A DNA stretch of 6,761 nucleotides, taken from positions 1-6,761 of the forward strand of contig CAIUHT010001216.1 in assembly GCA_903898975.1 (NCBI GenBank), read 5' to 3'. The notes under the pieces are model-generated. The model saw nothing but the letters and a program-made list of their open reading frames with translations, had not been told where the DNA came from and did no database searches. Positions 1 through 5,385 of this stretch are shown piece by piece. The position numbers and the translations under genes are program-made. Position 1 is the first letter of the stretch. Each line of letters starts with the position of its first letter. The DNA is from an uncultured Planctomycetaceae bacterium. Its GTDB lineage: Bacteria > Planctomycetota > Planctomycetia > Planctomycetales > Planctomycetaceae.

Positions 1-19
1 CGGGCTGCCAGTGGGGGCC

Positions 20-56
20 CGGGTCCTGGGGAGCTCGGGTCCTGGGGAGCCCGGGT
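20..56. repeat. 16-base tandem repeat, about 2.3 copies
   Basis: Two adjacent copies, CGGGTCCTGGGGAGCT (20-35) and CGGGTCCTGGGGAGCC (36-51), differ at one base and are followed by the first five bases of a third (52-56). The unit is not a multiple of three and no convincing gene covers it, so it reads as a local duplication in noncoding DNA. Confidence 0.75.
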
Positions 57-107
57 GCGCGCAATGCGTATCGCCAAGGGCGAGCCTGAGAGCTTGCGCG
101 TAATGCG
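56..107. repeat. Pair of 13-base direct repeats
   Basis: TGCGCGCAATGCG (56-68) and TGCGCGTAATGCG (95-107) match at 12 of 13 bases and start 39 bases apart. This could be a pair of protein-binding sites or chance in GC-rich DNA. Nothing else ties them to a function. Confidence 0.4.
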
Positions 108-318
108 GGCTGCACTGCGCCGCTGCCGCGTCTGACGTTTTTGCCTGCCAGGCGATGCGGACGGCCGCGGTGTGAGGGCCTTGCCAGGTGCGGGCGGACG
201 CACGGTGAAAGGCGGGAGCTGCACCGCGCTTCAGCGGCGATTTCGGCGACGGTTTCTTGCGGCGATGAGGAGGGTTTCCGTCGGCTCGGGAATGCGTGGG
301 CGATTTTGAAGGAATACG

Positions 319-374
319 GCCGGTGCTGCCTGCGAGAGGCGGATGGCGATTTTGTTCTTTCAATTTTCACCGGC
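319..374. repeat. 7-base inverted repeat with 42-base spacer
   Basis: GCCGGTG (319-325) and CACCGGC (368-374) are perfect inverted copies. The spacer is partly T-rich on the + strand (around 345-367). The repeat sits just upstream of the promoter-like TAGAAT box at 401, so an operator role is possible but unproven. Confidence 0.35.
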
Positions 375-378
375 AGTG

Positions 379-406
379 TTTCCCCCGGGGGGCCGTCCGC
401 TAGAAT
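379..406 (+). promoter_or_regulatory. Weak promoter-like element with TAGAAT -10 box
   Basis: TAGAAT at 401-406 matches the bacterial -10 consensus at five of six positions. TTTCCC (379-384), 16 bases upstream, is only a poor -35 match. The local sequence is more AT-rich than its surroundings. If real, transcription would begin near 412 and the MoaD-like gene would have a leader of about 350 bases. The main doubt is the weak -35. Confidence 0.3.
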
Positions 407-412
407 AGTTTG

Positions 413-765
413 AAGAGTAACGGGCCTGCCCGATGGCGATTTCACAAAGGGGCTGAGGGGTGTCCTCGGACTGCTGGCAACAATTTGCGGGCGAGAAGGA
501 TGCGGGGTCGGCGCCAGGGCGTTGGCCCGGGCGACTGCCCGCGGTGCATCCCGAGACGCCGACCGTGGCGGAGGGAGCGGAGCACGGTCAGCCGGGCAGC
601 GGTGATCTGAGTGCGACGCCGGACTGTTCCCACCCGGTTAGTGCCAAGGCTGTCAGTTCCAACCCGGGCAGCGTTCAGCCAAGGCGTGGTCGCTGTGCTG
701 GCGGAGTGGAGCGGGCGTGGCACGCGACCCGCGACGAGCGTCATCTCTCGACCGGGGTTCCCGTG
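413..765 (+). other. Gene-free stretch ahead of the MoaD-like gene, foldable core at 498-564
   Basis: No reading frame here looks like a protein. The frame continuous with the downstream gene is open from 460, but its translation is low-complexity and resembles no family I know. GGATGC (498-503) can pair with GCATCC (546-551), enclosing hairpins GGGC-GTTG-GCCC (517-528) and CGGGC-GACT-GCCCG (528-541), which share one base. GGTCGGCG (506-513) can pair with CGCCGACC (557-564), crossing the first stem. It may be a structured leader, but short stems are common by chance at this GC content. Confidence 0.3.
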
Positions 766-1029
766 ATGGTGTCGGTGTTCATTCCTCCCGCGTGGCGCGA
801 TCTGACGGGCGACGTGGTCGAGGTGAATGTGGCGGCGGGTACGGTGCGGCAACTGGTGAACGCCCTCGAAGAACGGTTTCCCGGGTTGCGGGAGCGGGCC
901 GTGATGGACGACGCCCTCCGCCCCGGGTTGGCGGTGGCGATCAACGGGACGGTTTCCCGGCTGGGGCTGCGGCAGCCTGTTCCGGCCGGGGCCGAGGTGC
1001 ACTTCCTCCCCGCGATTGGCGGAGGCTGA
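766..1029 (+). CDS. MoaD/ThiS-family sulfur carrier protein
   Basis: This 87-residue protein has the length and pattern of a ubiquitin-like sulfur carrier. It has an N-terminal beta strand (VSVFIPPAWRDLTG, residues 2-15), a helix region with LEERFPGLRER (34-44), a VAINGT strand (57-62), a PAGAEV turn (73-78) and a C-terminal FLPAIGGG. In this family an E1-like enzyme (MoeB/ThiF type) adenylates the terminal glycine, which then carries sulfur as a thiocarboxylate for molybdopterin, thiamine or cysteine synthesis. The IPP...R..TG opening and ILPA-like end recall CysO-type carriers as much as MoaD, so the pathway is open. The tail is GGG rather than the common GG. ATG 766 is chosen because the fold starts at residue 2; GTG at 763 is an alternative. 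No clear ribosome-binding site and no partner gene lie nearby. Confidence 0.85.
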   Translation: MVSVFIPPAWRDLTGDVVEVNVAAGTVRQLVNALEERFPGLRERAVMDDALRPGLAVAINGTVSRLGLRQPVPAGAEVHFLPAIGGG

Positions 1030-1412
1030 GCCCCGCCCGGTGCCCGGCAGCCGGCCCACTTGTGTCGGGGGCTGCTGATCTACACTGGTGCTGGTCTCCA
1101 GTGGCGATCGGGATCAATGCCGCTCATGTCGGGTGGAAGAGTTGCGTCCCCGAGTCGCGGATGAGCCTGGCAGAGAGACGCCCCTCGCGGTCGGCCAAAC
1201 GCTCCCGCCGTCTGCTCGCCGGCGATCGAGTGGTTTGCCCAAGCCGCAGCTGACTCTTCCGCGATGTCGCGGTGGAAGCGGCGCTGCGGAAAACGGCTCG
1301 CGGGGTGATGTCTCGCTGGGAGATGTCTCGCGGGGGGCGGTGGTTGGCGACGCGACGAGTCTTTGCGAACAGGTTGCCTCAGTTTTTCTCTCTCACACAG
1401 GACGTCGCGCCG
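1030..1412. other. Gene-free spacer with a small hairpin and a 15-base tandem duplication
   Basis: No frame on either strand reads as a recognisable protein. CACTGG (1083-1088) and CCAGTG (1098-1103) form a six-base stem with a nine-base loop, but no T-tract follows, so it is a poor terminator. GATGTCTCGCTGGGA (1307-1321) is followed directly by GATGTCTCGCGGGGG (1322-1336), an imperfect 15-base tandem copy. A T/C-rich stretch (about 1381-1396) lies just before the next gene. I see no clear promoter hexamers. Confidence 0.5.
1399..1402 (+). promoter_or_regulatory. Ribosome-binding site supporting the start at 1413
   Basis: AGGA lies 10 bases before ATG 1413. That is a slightly long but usable spacing. 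It supports this start over the upstream in-frame codons at 1272, 1308 and 1323, which would put a long unexplained extension ahead of the signal peptide. Confidence 0.4.
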
Positions 1413-2948
1413 ATGCCAGTCGATCAGAAGCGGGTTCGAGTCTCCCCAGGTTGGGAGCGGTGGCTGGACTGTGGGCGACGGCTGGTTTGGGCGGGAGTCG
1501 CGAGCGTGGTGGGCGTGGCCGCGGCGGTGACTGGAGAGTCGGTCGCCCGGGCCGAGTTGCGGGTCGGGGCCGCCGAGGTGGAGATCACTCCCCCGATGGG
1601 CTTTCCGATGGCGGGGTATTACCACGAGCGGTTGGCGACGGGAGCGAAGGACCCGCTCAAGGCGAAGGCGCTGGTGTTTCGCGACGGGGAGACGCGGGCG
1701 GCGGTGGTCGCCTGCGACCTGACGGGGATTGCCACCGACCTGACCGCCGAGGTCCGCGAGCGAATTGCCCGCGCGACGGGGATTCCGGGCGAGGCAGTCA
1801 CCGTCTGTGGCACGCATTCACACACCGCCCCCGACTACGGCCGCGACCTCTACGAGCATGTGTCGGAGTTGCGGGGGGGAACCCCACCGGCGCAGCCCCG
1901 CTACACCGCCACGCTGATCGAGGCGATTGCCAAGGCGGTGATCGACGCCGACCGGGCAGCGGTTCCCGCGGTGCTGTCGCGGGCCGAGGCGATCCAGGAG
2001 ACCCCCGTCTCGTTCAATCGGCGATTTGTGATGCGGGATGGCACGGTCAAGACGTGGCAGAGCCACGCCAACCCCGAGGTGGTGCGGGCGGCGGGCCCGA
2101 TTGACCCCGCGGTGGGGGTGGTGGTGGCTCGGCCAGCGGCGGGCGGTGCGCCCCTCGCCACGTTCACCAATTTCGCGCTGCATCTCGACACGGTGGGGGG
2201 GCTGGAGTGGAGTGCCGACTATCCGTACTTCATCGAGGAGTCGGTGCGGGGAGCGCTGGGGAACGGCGTGGTCTCGGTGTTTGGGTTGGGATGCTGCGGC
2301 GACATCAACCATTCAAACCCGCGGAGCACCGTGCGGAACAAGACCGACTTCATTGGAAAGGCGCTGGGGGCGACCGTGGTGGGGGCGTTGCCCAAGGTGC
2401 AGCCGGTGAAAAACCCGCGGCTGCGGAGTTTCTCAGAAACAGTGCTGCTGCCCTTGCAGGCCCCGTCGGTGGCCGAGGTAGAGGCGGCCCGGGGATTGCT
2501 GACGGCGGTGCAGGGGGGGCAGAACGCCGAGTTCTTCGCCCAGGTCACGGCGTACAAGCAGGTGATGATCGACCAGTTGCGGGAGAAGCAGCCGACGGAG
2601 GCCCCGGGACGGTGGTTGAAGTGGGGGCTGACACATCGGCTGGCGGGGGTGGGAGACGCGCTCCCGGTCGAGGTGCGGGTGATTGCGTTGGCCGACGACC
2701 TCGCGCTGGTATTTCTGCCGGGCGAGGTGTTTGTGGAACTGGGACTGGCAATCCGGCAGGGGTCGCCGTTCGATCAGACGCTGGTGGTGGAACTGTCGAA
2801 CGCGGTGGAGACGATTTACATTCCGAACCGCGGGGCGTATGCACAGGGGGGGTACGAGGTGACGAATTCGGCGTTGCAGCCGGGCGGGGGCGAGATGCTG
2901 GTCGAGGCGGCGTTGCGGCTGCTGGCGAAGGCAGCCCAACAGCGGTGA
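1413..2948 (+). CDS. Secreted neutral/alkaline ceramidase-like protein
   Basis: This 511-residue protein has a basic N-region, a hydrophobic core (about residues 24-43) and a VARA cleavage site (44-47), indicating Sec export. From about residue 49 it resembles the neutral ceramidase N-terminal domain: VGAAEVEITPPMGFPMAGYY (51-70), KDPLKAKALVF (79-89), CGTHSHTAPD (132-141), NFALHLD (253-259), FLPGEVFVELG (434-444) and GAYAQGGYEV (474-483). By analogy with the bacterial enzyme, the zinc ligands would be His135, His257, Glu438 and Tyr476 or Tyr481. The segment matching the GDVSPN nucleophile motif reads GDINHSN (296-302), so Asn299 replaces the catalytic Ser. It also lacks the C-terminal domain of classical ceramidases. 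Such proteins are common in planctomycetes and their substrate is unknown to me; ceramide cleavage should not be assumed. ATG 1413 is chosen for the signal peptide and upstream AGGA. Confidence 0.88.
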   Translation: MPVDQKRVRVSPGWERWLDCGRRLVWAGVASVVGVAAAVTGESVARAELRVGAAEVEITPPMGFPMAGYYHERLATGAKDPLKAKALVFRDGETRAAVVACDLTGIATDLTAEVRERIARATGIPGEAVTVCGTHSHTAPDYGRDLYEHVSELRGGTPPAQPRYTATLIEAIAKAVIDADRAAVPAVLSRAEAIQETPVSFNRRFVMRDGTVKTWQSHANPEVVRAAGPIDPAVGVVVARPAAGGAPLATFTNFALHLDTVGGLEWSADYPYFIEESVRGALGNGVVSVFGLGCCGDINHSNPRSTVRNKTDFIGKALGATVVGALPKVQPVKNPRLRSFSETVLLPLQAPSVAEVEAARGLLTAVQGGQNAEFFAQVTAYKQVMIDQLREKQPTEAPGRWLKWGLTHRLAGVGDALPVEVRVIALADDLALVFLPGEVFVELGLAIRQGSPFDQTLVVELSNAVETIYIPNRGAYAQGGYEVTNSALQPGGGEMLVEAALRLLAKAAQQR

Positions 2949-3019
2949 GTGGGGCGGCCGTGACTGGGGCGGCCCTTCACGGGGGACCAGTGACTGGGGT
3001 GGCGGCGAGTGGGCAAGGG
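2945..3019 (+). repeat. Degenerate 15-base tandem repeat carrying the stop codon
   Basis: GTGAGTGGGGCGGCC (2945-2959) and GTGACTGGGGCGGCC (2960-2974) differ at one base. A degenerate unit (2975-2989) is followed by GTGACTGGGGTGGCG (2990-3004) and a weaker copy (3005-3019), all in one 15-base register. The first unit contains the stop of the ceramidase-like gene (TGA 2946-2948), and the same frame meets TGA again at 2961 and 2991. The array fills much of the spacer before the next gene. Confidence 0.6.
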
Positions 3020-3052
3020 CAAGCCTCCGGGGGACGGGGGCGTGTGGCAGAA

Positions 3053-3058
3053 AGGGGA
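3053..3058 (+). promoter_or_regulatory. Ribosome-binding site of the purU-like gene
   Basis: AGGGGA lies seven bases before ATG 3066, a normal spacing. It decides the start against the in-frame GTG at 3009, which would add 19 residues with no similarity to the family and would run into the repeat array. Confidence 0.6.
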
Positions 3059-3065
3059 ATGCGGC

Positions 3066-3941
3066 ATGCAGGTTTCCATCACGGCGGTCGGTCCTGACAA
3101 CCGGGGGCTGGCCGACCCAATTGTGCATCATGTGGCGGGAGCGGGGGCGAACATCCATGAAATGCAGATGTACGACCACGATTCCGAGAAGCTGTTCGCC
3201 ATGCACTTGCGGTGCGAGTGGCCGGCGTCGGCGGGGCCGCTGAGCGAGTTGCGGCAGGCGATGCTGCGGATTGGCGAAACGAAGAACCTGTCGATTCGGA
3301 CGTGGTCGCGGGAGGAGCGGAAGGGGCCGCCCCGGCTGGCGTTGTGCACGACGTTTCGGCCCGAGCCAGCGCTGGCGGTGTTGCGGGCGATTCGCGACGG
3401 GCGATTGCAGGCGACCCCCGCGGTGATGCTGGGCAATCGCGATGCCTGTCGAGGGTTGGCCGAGCAGTTTGGCGTGGACTGGCACCTGATTGGCAATGTC
3501 CGGGGTGAGCCGGACGATGCGCGGATGGTGGAGTTATTCGACCAGTACGACGTCGATTACATCTTGCTGGCGCGATACATGCGGCTGATTTCGCCGAGCA
3601 CTTGCTGGAAGTTCACGGGGCGGATCATCAATCTGCACCACGGGCTGCTTCCCCCATTCCCGGGATTTCGGCCGTACGACGATGCGTACCAGCACCGGAT
3701 GCTGACCTATGGGGCGACGGTGCACTTTATTGTGCCCGAGTTGGACGCGGGGAATCAGATCATTCACCAGAGCACGTTCACGGTGTTCCCGGGGACGTCA
3801 CTGGAGCAGATCAAGCGGCAGGGGGAGACCGATCACGAGCCGAGCTGCCTGGTGGAAGGTGTGCGGCGGGTGGTGGATCGGGAGGTGGAGTTGCACTTCC
3901 ACCGAGTGGTCCGCGGCCCAGGCCGCGGAGGACGCAGCTAA
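3066..3941 (+). CDS. purU: Formyltetrahydrofolate deformylase (PurU type)
   Basis: PurU hydrolyses 10-formyltetrahydrofolate to formate and tetrahydrofolate in the cytoplasm, balancing one-carbon pools and feeding formate to purine synthesis. At 291 residues this protein has the usual length. An N-terminal ACT domain (about 1-80) includes GPDNRGLADPIVHHVAGAGA (9-28). A formyltransferase fold follows, with LARYMRLISP (168-177), IINLHHGLLPPFPG (187-200), YGATVHF (215-221) and ELDAG (225-229). The catalytic Asn-His-Asp set of the family corresponds to Asn189, His191 and Asp227. The HH pair after Asn is typical of PurU, whereas purine transformylases usually have HP. Differences from the E. coli type are PYDDAY for PYHQAY, LDAGNQI for LDEGPII, and FPGTS where VDHTY is usual. 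These suggest a divergent subfamily, so the substrate is likely but not certain. It starts 117 bases after the ceramidase-like gene and converges on ompA. Confidence 0.85.
   Translation: MQVSITAVGPDNRGLADPIVHHVAGAGANIHEMQMYDHDSEKLFAMHLRCEWPASAGPLSELRQAMLRIGETKNLSIRTWSREERKGPPRLALCTTFRPEPALAVLRAIRDGRLQATPAVMLGNRDACRGLAEQFGVDWHLIGNVRGEPDDARMVELFDQYDVDYILLARYMRLISPSTCWKFTGRIINLHHGLLPPFPGFRPYDDAYQHRMLTYGATVHFIVPELDAGNQIIHQSTFTVFPGTSLEQIKRQGETDHEPSCLVEGVRRVVDREVELHFHRVVRGPGRGGRS
3911..3928. repeat. Perfect palindrome at the end of purU
   Basis: CCGCGGCC and GGCCGCGG are separated by CA, inside the last codons of purU (the GPGRGGRS tail). The loop is very short and no T-tract follows, so this is not a normal terminator. 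It may simply be a GC-rich coding tail. Confidence 0.4.
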
Positions 3942-3973
3942 CTCGCGGGGATCCCGTCCAAATCGACTCGAAA

Positions 3974-4004
3974 CGGATCCTTCCCCTCGGGAGCAAGGTA
4001 TCCG
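3974..4004. terminator. Imperfect hairpin between convergent genes, possible terminator
   Basis: CGGAT-CCTT (3974-3982) pairs with AAGG-T-ATCCG (3995-4004), giving nine base pairs with one bulged T, and CCC/GGG can pair further inside. It lies 33 bases after the purU stop in a convergent spacer, where a two-way terminator would be useful. There is no U-tract on either side, so this is only a candidate. Confidence 0.3.
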
Positions 4005-4087
4005 AAGAGCAGATGAGGGGACTTCGCTGGGGCGCTGGAGCAAGCGTGGAGCGCTGCCCGTCGTGACGTAAACGGCAACCTGATATT

Positions 4088-4160
4088 CCCTCACCCCCGG
4101 CCCCTCTCCCGTGGCGAAGCGGGCGCTGTTGAGCGAGGCGGCAAGCGCTGGCGAGGGGAG
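4088..4160. repeat. REP-like palindromic intergenic element
   Basis: The left end is a C-rich run (4088-4110) containing CCCTCACCCC and CCCCTCTCCC. The right end is GAGGGGAG (4153-4160), so CCCCTC (4101-4106) can pair with GAGGGG (4153-4158) around a GC-rich interior. Similar C-rich runs paired with GAGGGG ends occur as dispersed intergenic repeats in several GC-rich bacterial groups; that is from memory. Its place between two converging genes is typical for such elements. Only one copy is in the window. Confidence 0.45.
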
Positions 4161-4178
4161 ACGATCTTGGTTGTTTGC

Positions 4179-4961
4179 TTAGCGGATGGTTGAGGTGGGG
4201 TCCCAGCCGGTCATCGAGGCTCCGGGGGCGAGGACGAAGATCTCGACCCGGCGGTTTTGCTTGCGGGCGGCGTCGCTCTTGGACGGGACGCGGGGCTGGT
4301 GCGGGCCGTAGCCGGCGACGCCCATGCGGTTCGGCTTCACCCCGGATTTCGTCAGGGCGTGCGTGACGGTGATCGCCCGGTGAGCCGACAGATACCAGTT
4401 GTCGGGATGCTTCGCCCGGGTGGCGGCCTTGGCAACGCGAGTGTCGTCGGTGTGGCCGACCACCAGGACGTTCAGCTGAGACGATTCGCCATTGTTGAGG
4501 ATGCGGGCGAACTCGGTCAGCAGGCGTTCGGCCTCGGCGCGGATCTCGTCGCTGCCCGAGTTGAACAGGATGTCTTCGCGGATCTTGCTGACCCCGGTCT
4601 GGGGGTCGAACTCGAAGCCGGGGAAGCGGCGGGCGAGGTCTTCGAAATCGCGGCTCGCCTGATCGGAGAGGGGGCTGGTCCGCATGCTGGCGAGGCGGTT
4701 GCGTTCGCCCTGCATGTTTTCGAGGCGGGCCCGCATGCTTTCGCCATTGGCGGCGAGCCCGGCGAGCTGCTGGTCTTTGTCGGCCATCTGGGCGAGCAGT
4801 TGCTGCCGCTCGGCGGTGAGCGACCGGTTCTGGTCGTACAGCTGGCGGGCCCGGGCCTGGGCCTGGTTGAGCTGATAGCGGGGAACCGAGTTGCACCCGA
4901 CCTGGGATGCCACGGACAACCCGAGGGCGGTCACGGCGAGCAGACGGCGGATAGGGGGCAT
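4179..4961 (-). CDS. OmpA-family peptidoglycan-binding lipoprotein
   Basis: This 260-residue protein starts with a signal peptide (RRLLAVTALGLSVASQ, residues 5-20) and a lipobox-like QVGC ending at Cys23. The -3 position is Gln rather than Leu, so lipidation is likely but not certain. Residues 30-95 are rich in Gln, Arg, Leu and Glu and look like a coiled coil. An OmpA C-terminal domain follows: DILFNSGSDEI (130-140), VLVVGHTDDTR (165-175), NWYLSAHRA (188-196), GVAGYGPHQP (214-223) and NRRVEIFV (236-243). By comparison with Acinetobacter OmpA, Asp172 and Arg195 would bind the diaminopimelate of peptidoglycan. The stretch between them is longer than usual and the NWYLSAHRA part resembles MotB. 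No beta-barrel is present, so the likely role is tethering the outer membrane to the cell wall. A strong Shine-Dalgarno precedes the ATG. Convergent with purU. Confidence 0.9.
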   Translation of the reverse strand: MPPIRRLLAVTALGLSVASQVGCNSVPRYQLNQAQARARQLYDQNRSLTAERQQLLAQMADKDQQLAGLAANGESMRARLENMQGERNRLASMRTSPLSDQASRDFEDLARRFPGFEFDPQTGVSKIREDILFNSGSDEIRAEAERLLTEFARILNNGESSQLNVLVVGHTDDTRVAKAATRAKHPDNWYLSAHRAITVTHALTKSGVKPNRMGVAGYGPHQPRVPSKSDAARKQNRRVEIFVLAPGASMTGWDPTSTIR

Positions 4962-4968
4962 GACAGAT

Positions 4969-4974
4969 TCTCCT
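4969..4974 (-). promoter_or_regulatory. Ribosome-binding site of the ompA-like gene
   Basis: On the - strand this reads AGGAGA, seven bases before the ATG at 4961. It is the clearest Shine-Dalgarno in the window and fixes this start. Confidence 0.75.
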
Positions 4975-4986
4975 GGACGGCCCCAA

Positions 4987-5027
4987 GGGGGGAGGGCGAA
5001 CGGGGCGGGAGGGAGGGGAGACGGGGG
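4987..5027 (+). other. G-quadruplex-forming motif, first cluster
   Basis: Seven runs of three or more G (4987-4992, 4994-4996, 5002-5005, 5007-5009, 5011-5013, 5015-5018, 5023-5027) are separated by one to five bases. This satisfies the G3+N1-7 rule several times over. The G-rich strand is the template strand of ompA, so the ompA leader RNA would be C-rich here, starting about 25 bases before its ATG. Confidence 0.6.
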
Positions 5028-5111
5028 CCAGCGACCCGCTGCCGTCGGTCACGAAGACCGGGGCGGTGGGAGACTGGAACCTTCCGTCGAAGCACTCCAC
5101 CGCACCGAGGC

Positions 5112-5157
5112 GGGACAGGGCCGGACGGGGAAGGGAGGAGGGAGAGCCAGGGAGGGG
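5112..5157 (+). other. G-quadruplex-forming motif, second cluster
   Basis: G-runs at 5112-5114, 5118-5120, 5127-5130, 5133-5135, 5140-5142, 5150-5152 and 5154-5157 have spacers of up to seven bases. Again this is on the template strand of ompA, within its presumed leader. Confidence 0.5.
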
Positions 5158-5175
5158 AGAACAGAGGCAGGACGG

Positions 5176-5219
5176 GTCGCGGAGGTGACCCCCCGGGATT
5201 GGGGGGACCGTGCCGCGAC
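5176..5219. repeat. Strong interrupted inverted repeat in the ompA leader
   Basis: GTCGCGG (5176-5182) pairs with CCGCGAC (5213-5219), GGT (5184-5186) with ACC (5207-5209), and CCCCCC (5189-5194) with GGGGGG (5201-5206) around a six-base loop. That makes 16 base pairs in 44 bases. It is about 215 bases upstream of the ompA ATG and no T-tract follows on either strand, so it looks more like a leader structure or binding site than a terminator. Confidence 0.6.
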
Positions 5220-5220
5220 G

Positions 5221-5300
5221 AGAGGAGTGGGCTTGTAATTCCTTGAGAAAATCCTGCCTAGTGCGTTTGGAATCCTGAAAAATGGAAAAATGAAAAACCT
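5221..5300 (-). promoter_or_regulatory. AT-rich island, probable ompA promoter region
   Basis: This stretch is clearly more AT-rich than the DNA on both sides and has A-runs on the + strand at 5278-5282, 5286-5290 and 5293-5297. It is the only such region upstream of ompA, which makes it the likeliest promoter site. I could not assign -35 and -10 hexamers with confidence. If used, it would give a leader of roughly 250 bases or more. Confidence 0.3.
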
Positions 5301-5333
5301 TCAAGAACTCGCCCGAGTTGGCCGAAAGCGGCC
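5293..5333 (-). terminator. Probable terminator of the redoxin/cytochrome/copper protein gene
   Basis: On the - strand, about 50 bases after the TAG stop at 5386-5388, GGCCG-CTTT-CGGCC (5333-5320) is followed by AACTCG-GG-CGAGTT (5319-5306), then eight bases and a run of five T (5297-5293), with further T-runs beyond. Two small GC hairpins followed by T-tracts suit an intrinsic terminator, though the gap to the first T-run is longer than ideal. Confidence 0.45.
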
Positions 5334-5385
5334 CGCCAGGCCGGGGGGCGCGGGGCCCGCCGCGGCCCGGGTGAGTGAGCGGAAC

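Noticed and set aside
1..135. Open frame from the window edge to TGA at 133-135, a possible C-terminal tail of an upstream gene
   Set aside because: The 44-residue translation is Gly/Arg/Ala-rich, runs through the 16-base tandem repeat and resembles no family, so it cannot be told from chance in GC-rich DNA.
141..413. 90-codon + strand open frame
   Set aside because: Arg/Cys-rich translation with no domain pattern; stop-free frames of this length are expected at this GC content.
460..765. In-frame N-terminal extension of the sulfur carrier gene
   Set aside because: The carrier fold starts right at ATG 766. The extension would more than double the protein and has no recognisable sequence.
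1432..1450. tRNA T-arm-like GGTTCGAGTC
   Set aside because: It lies in the signal peptide region of the ceramidase-like gene; the flanking stem does not pair and no acceptor, D or anticodon arm is present.
2433..3485. Long - strand open frame opposite the ceramidase-like gene and purU
   Set aside because: Translation rich in Arg, Pro, Gln and His with no domain; both overlapped + strand genes have clear family motifs.
3811..5304. Long - strand open frame of 497 codons across ompA and its leader
   Set aside because: It is out of frame with the well-supported OmpA protein, Pro/Arg/Ser-rich throughout, and also overlaps the end of purU. It is a shadow of GC-rich coding DNA.
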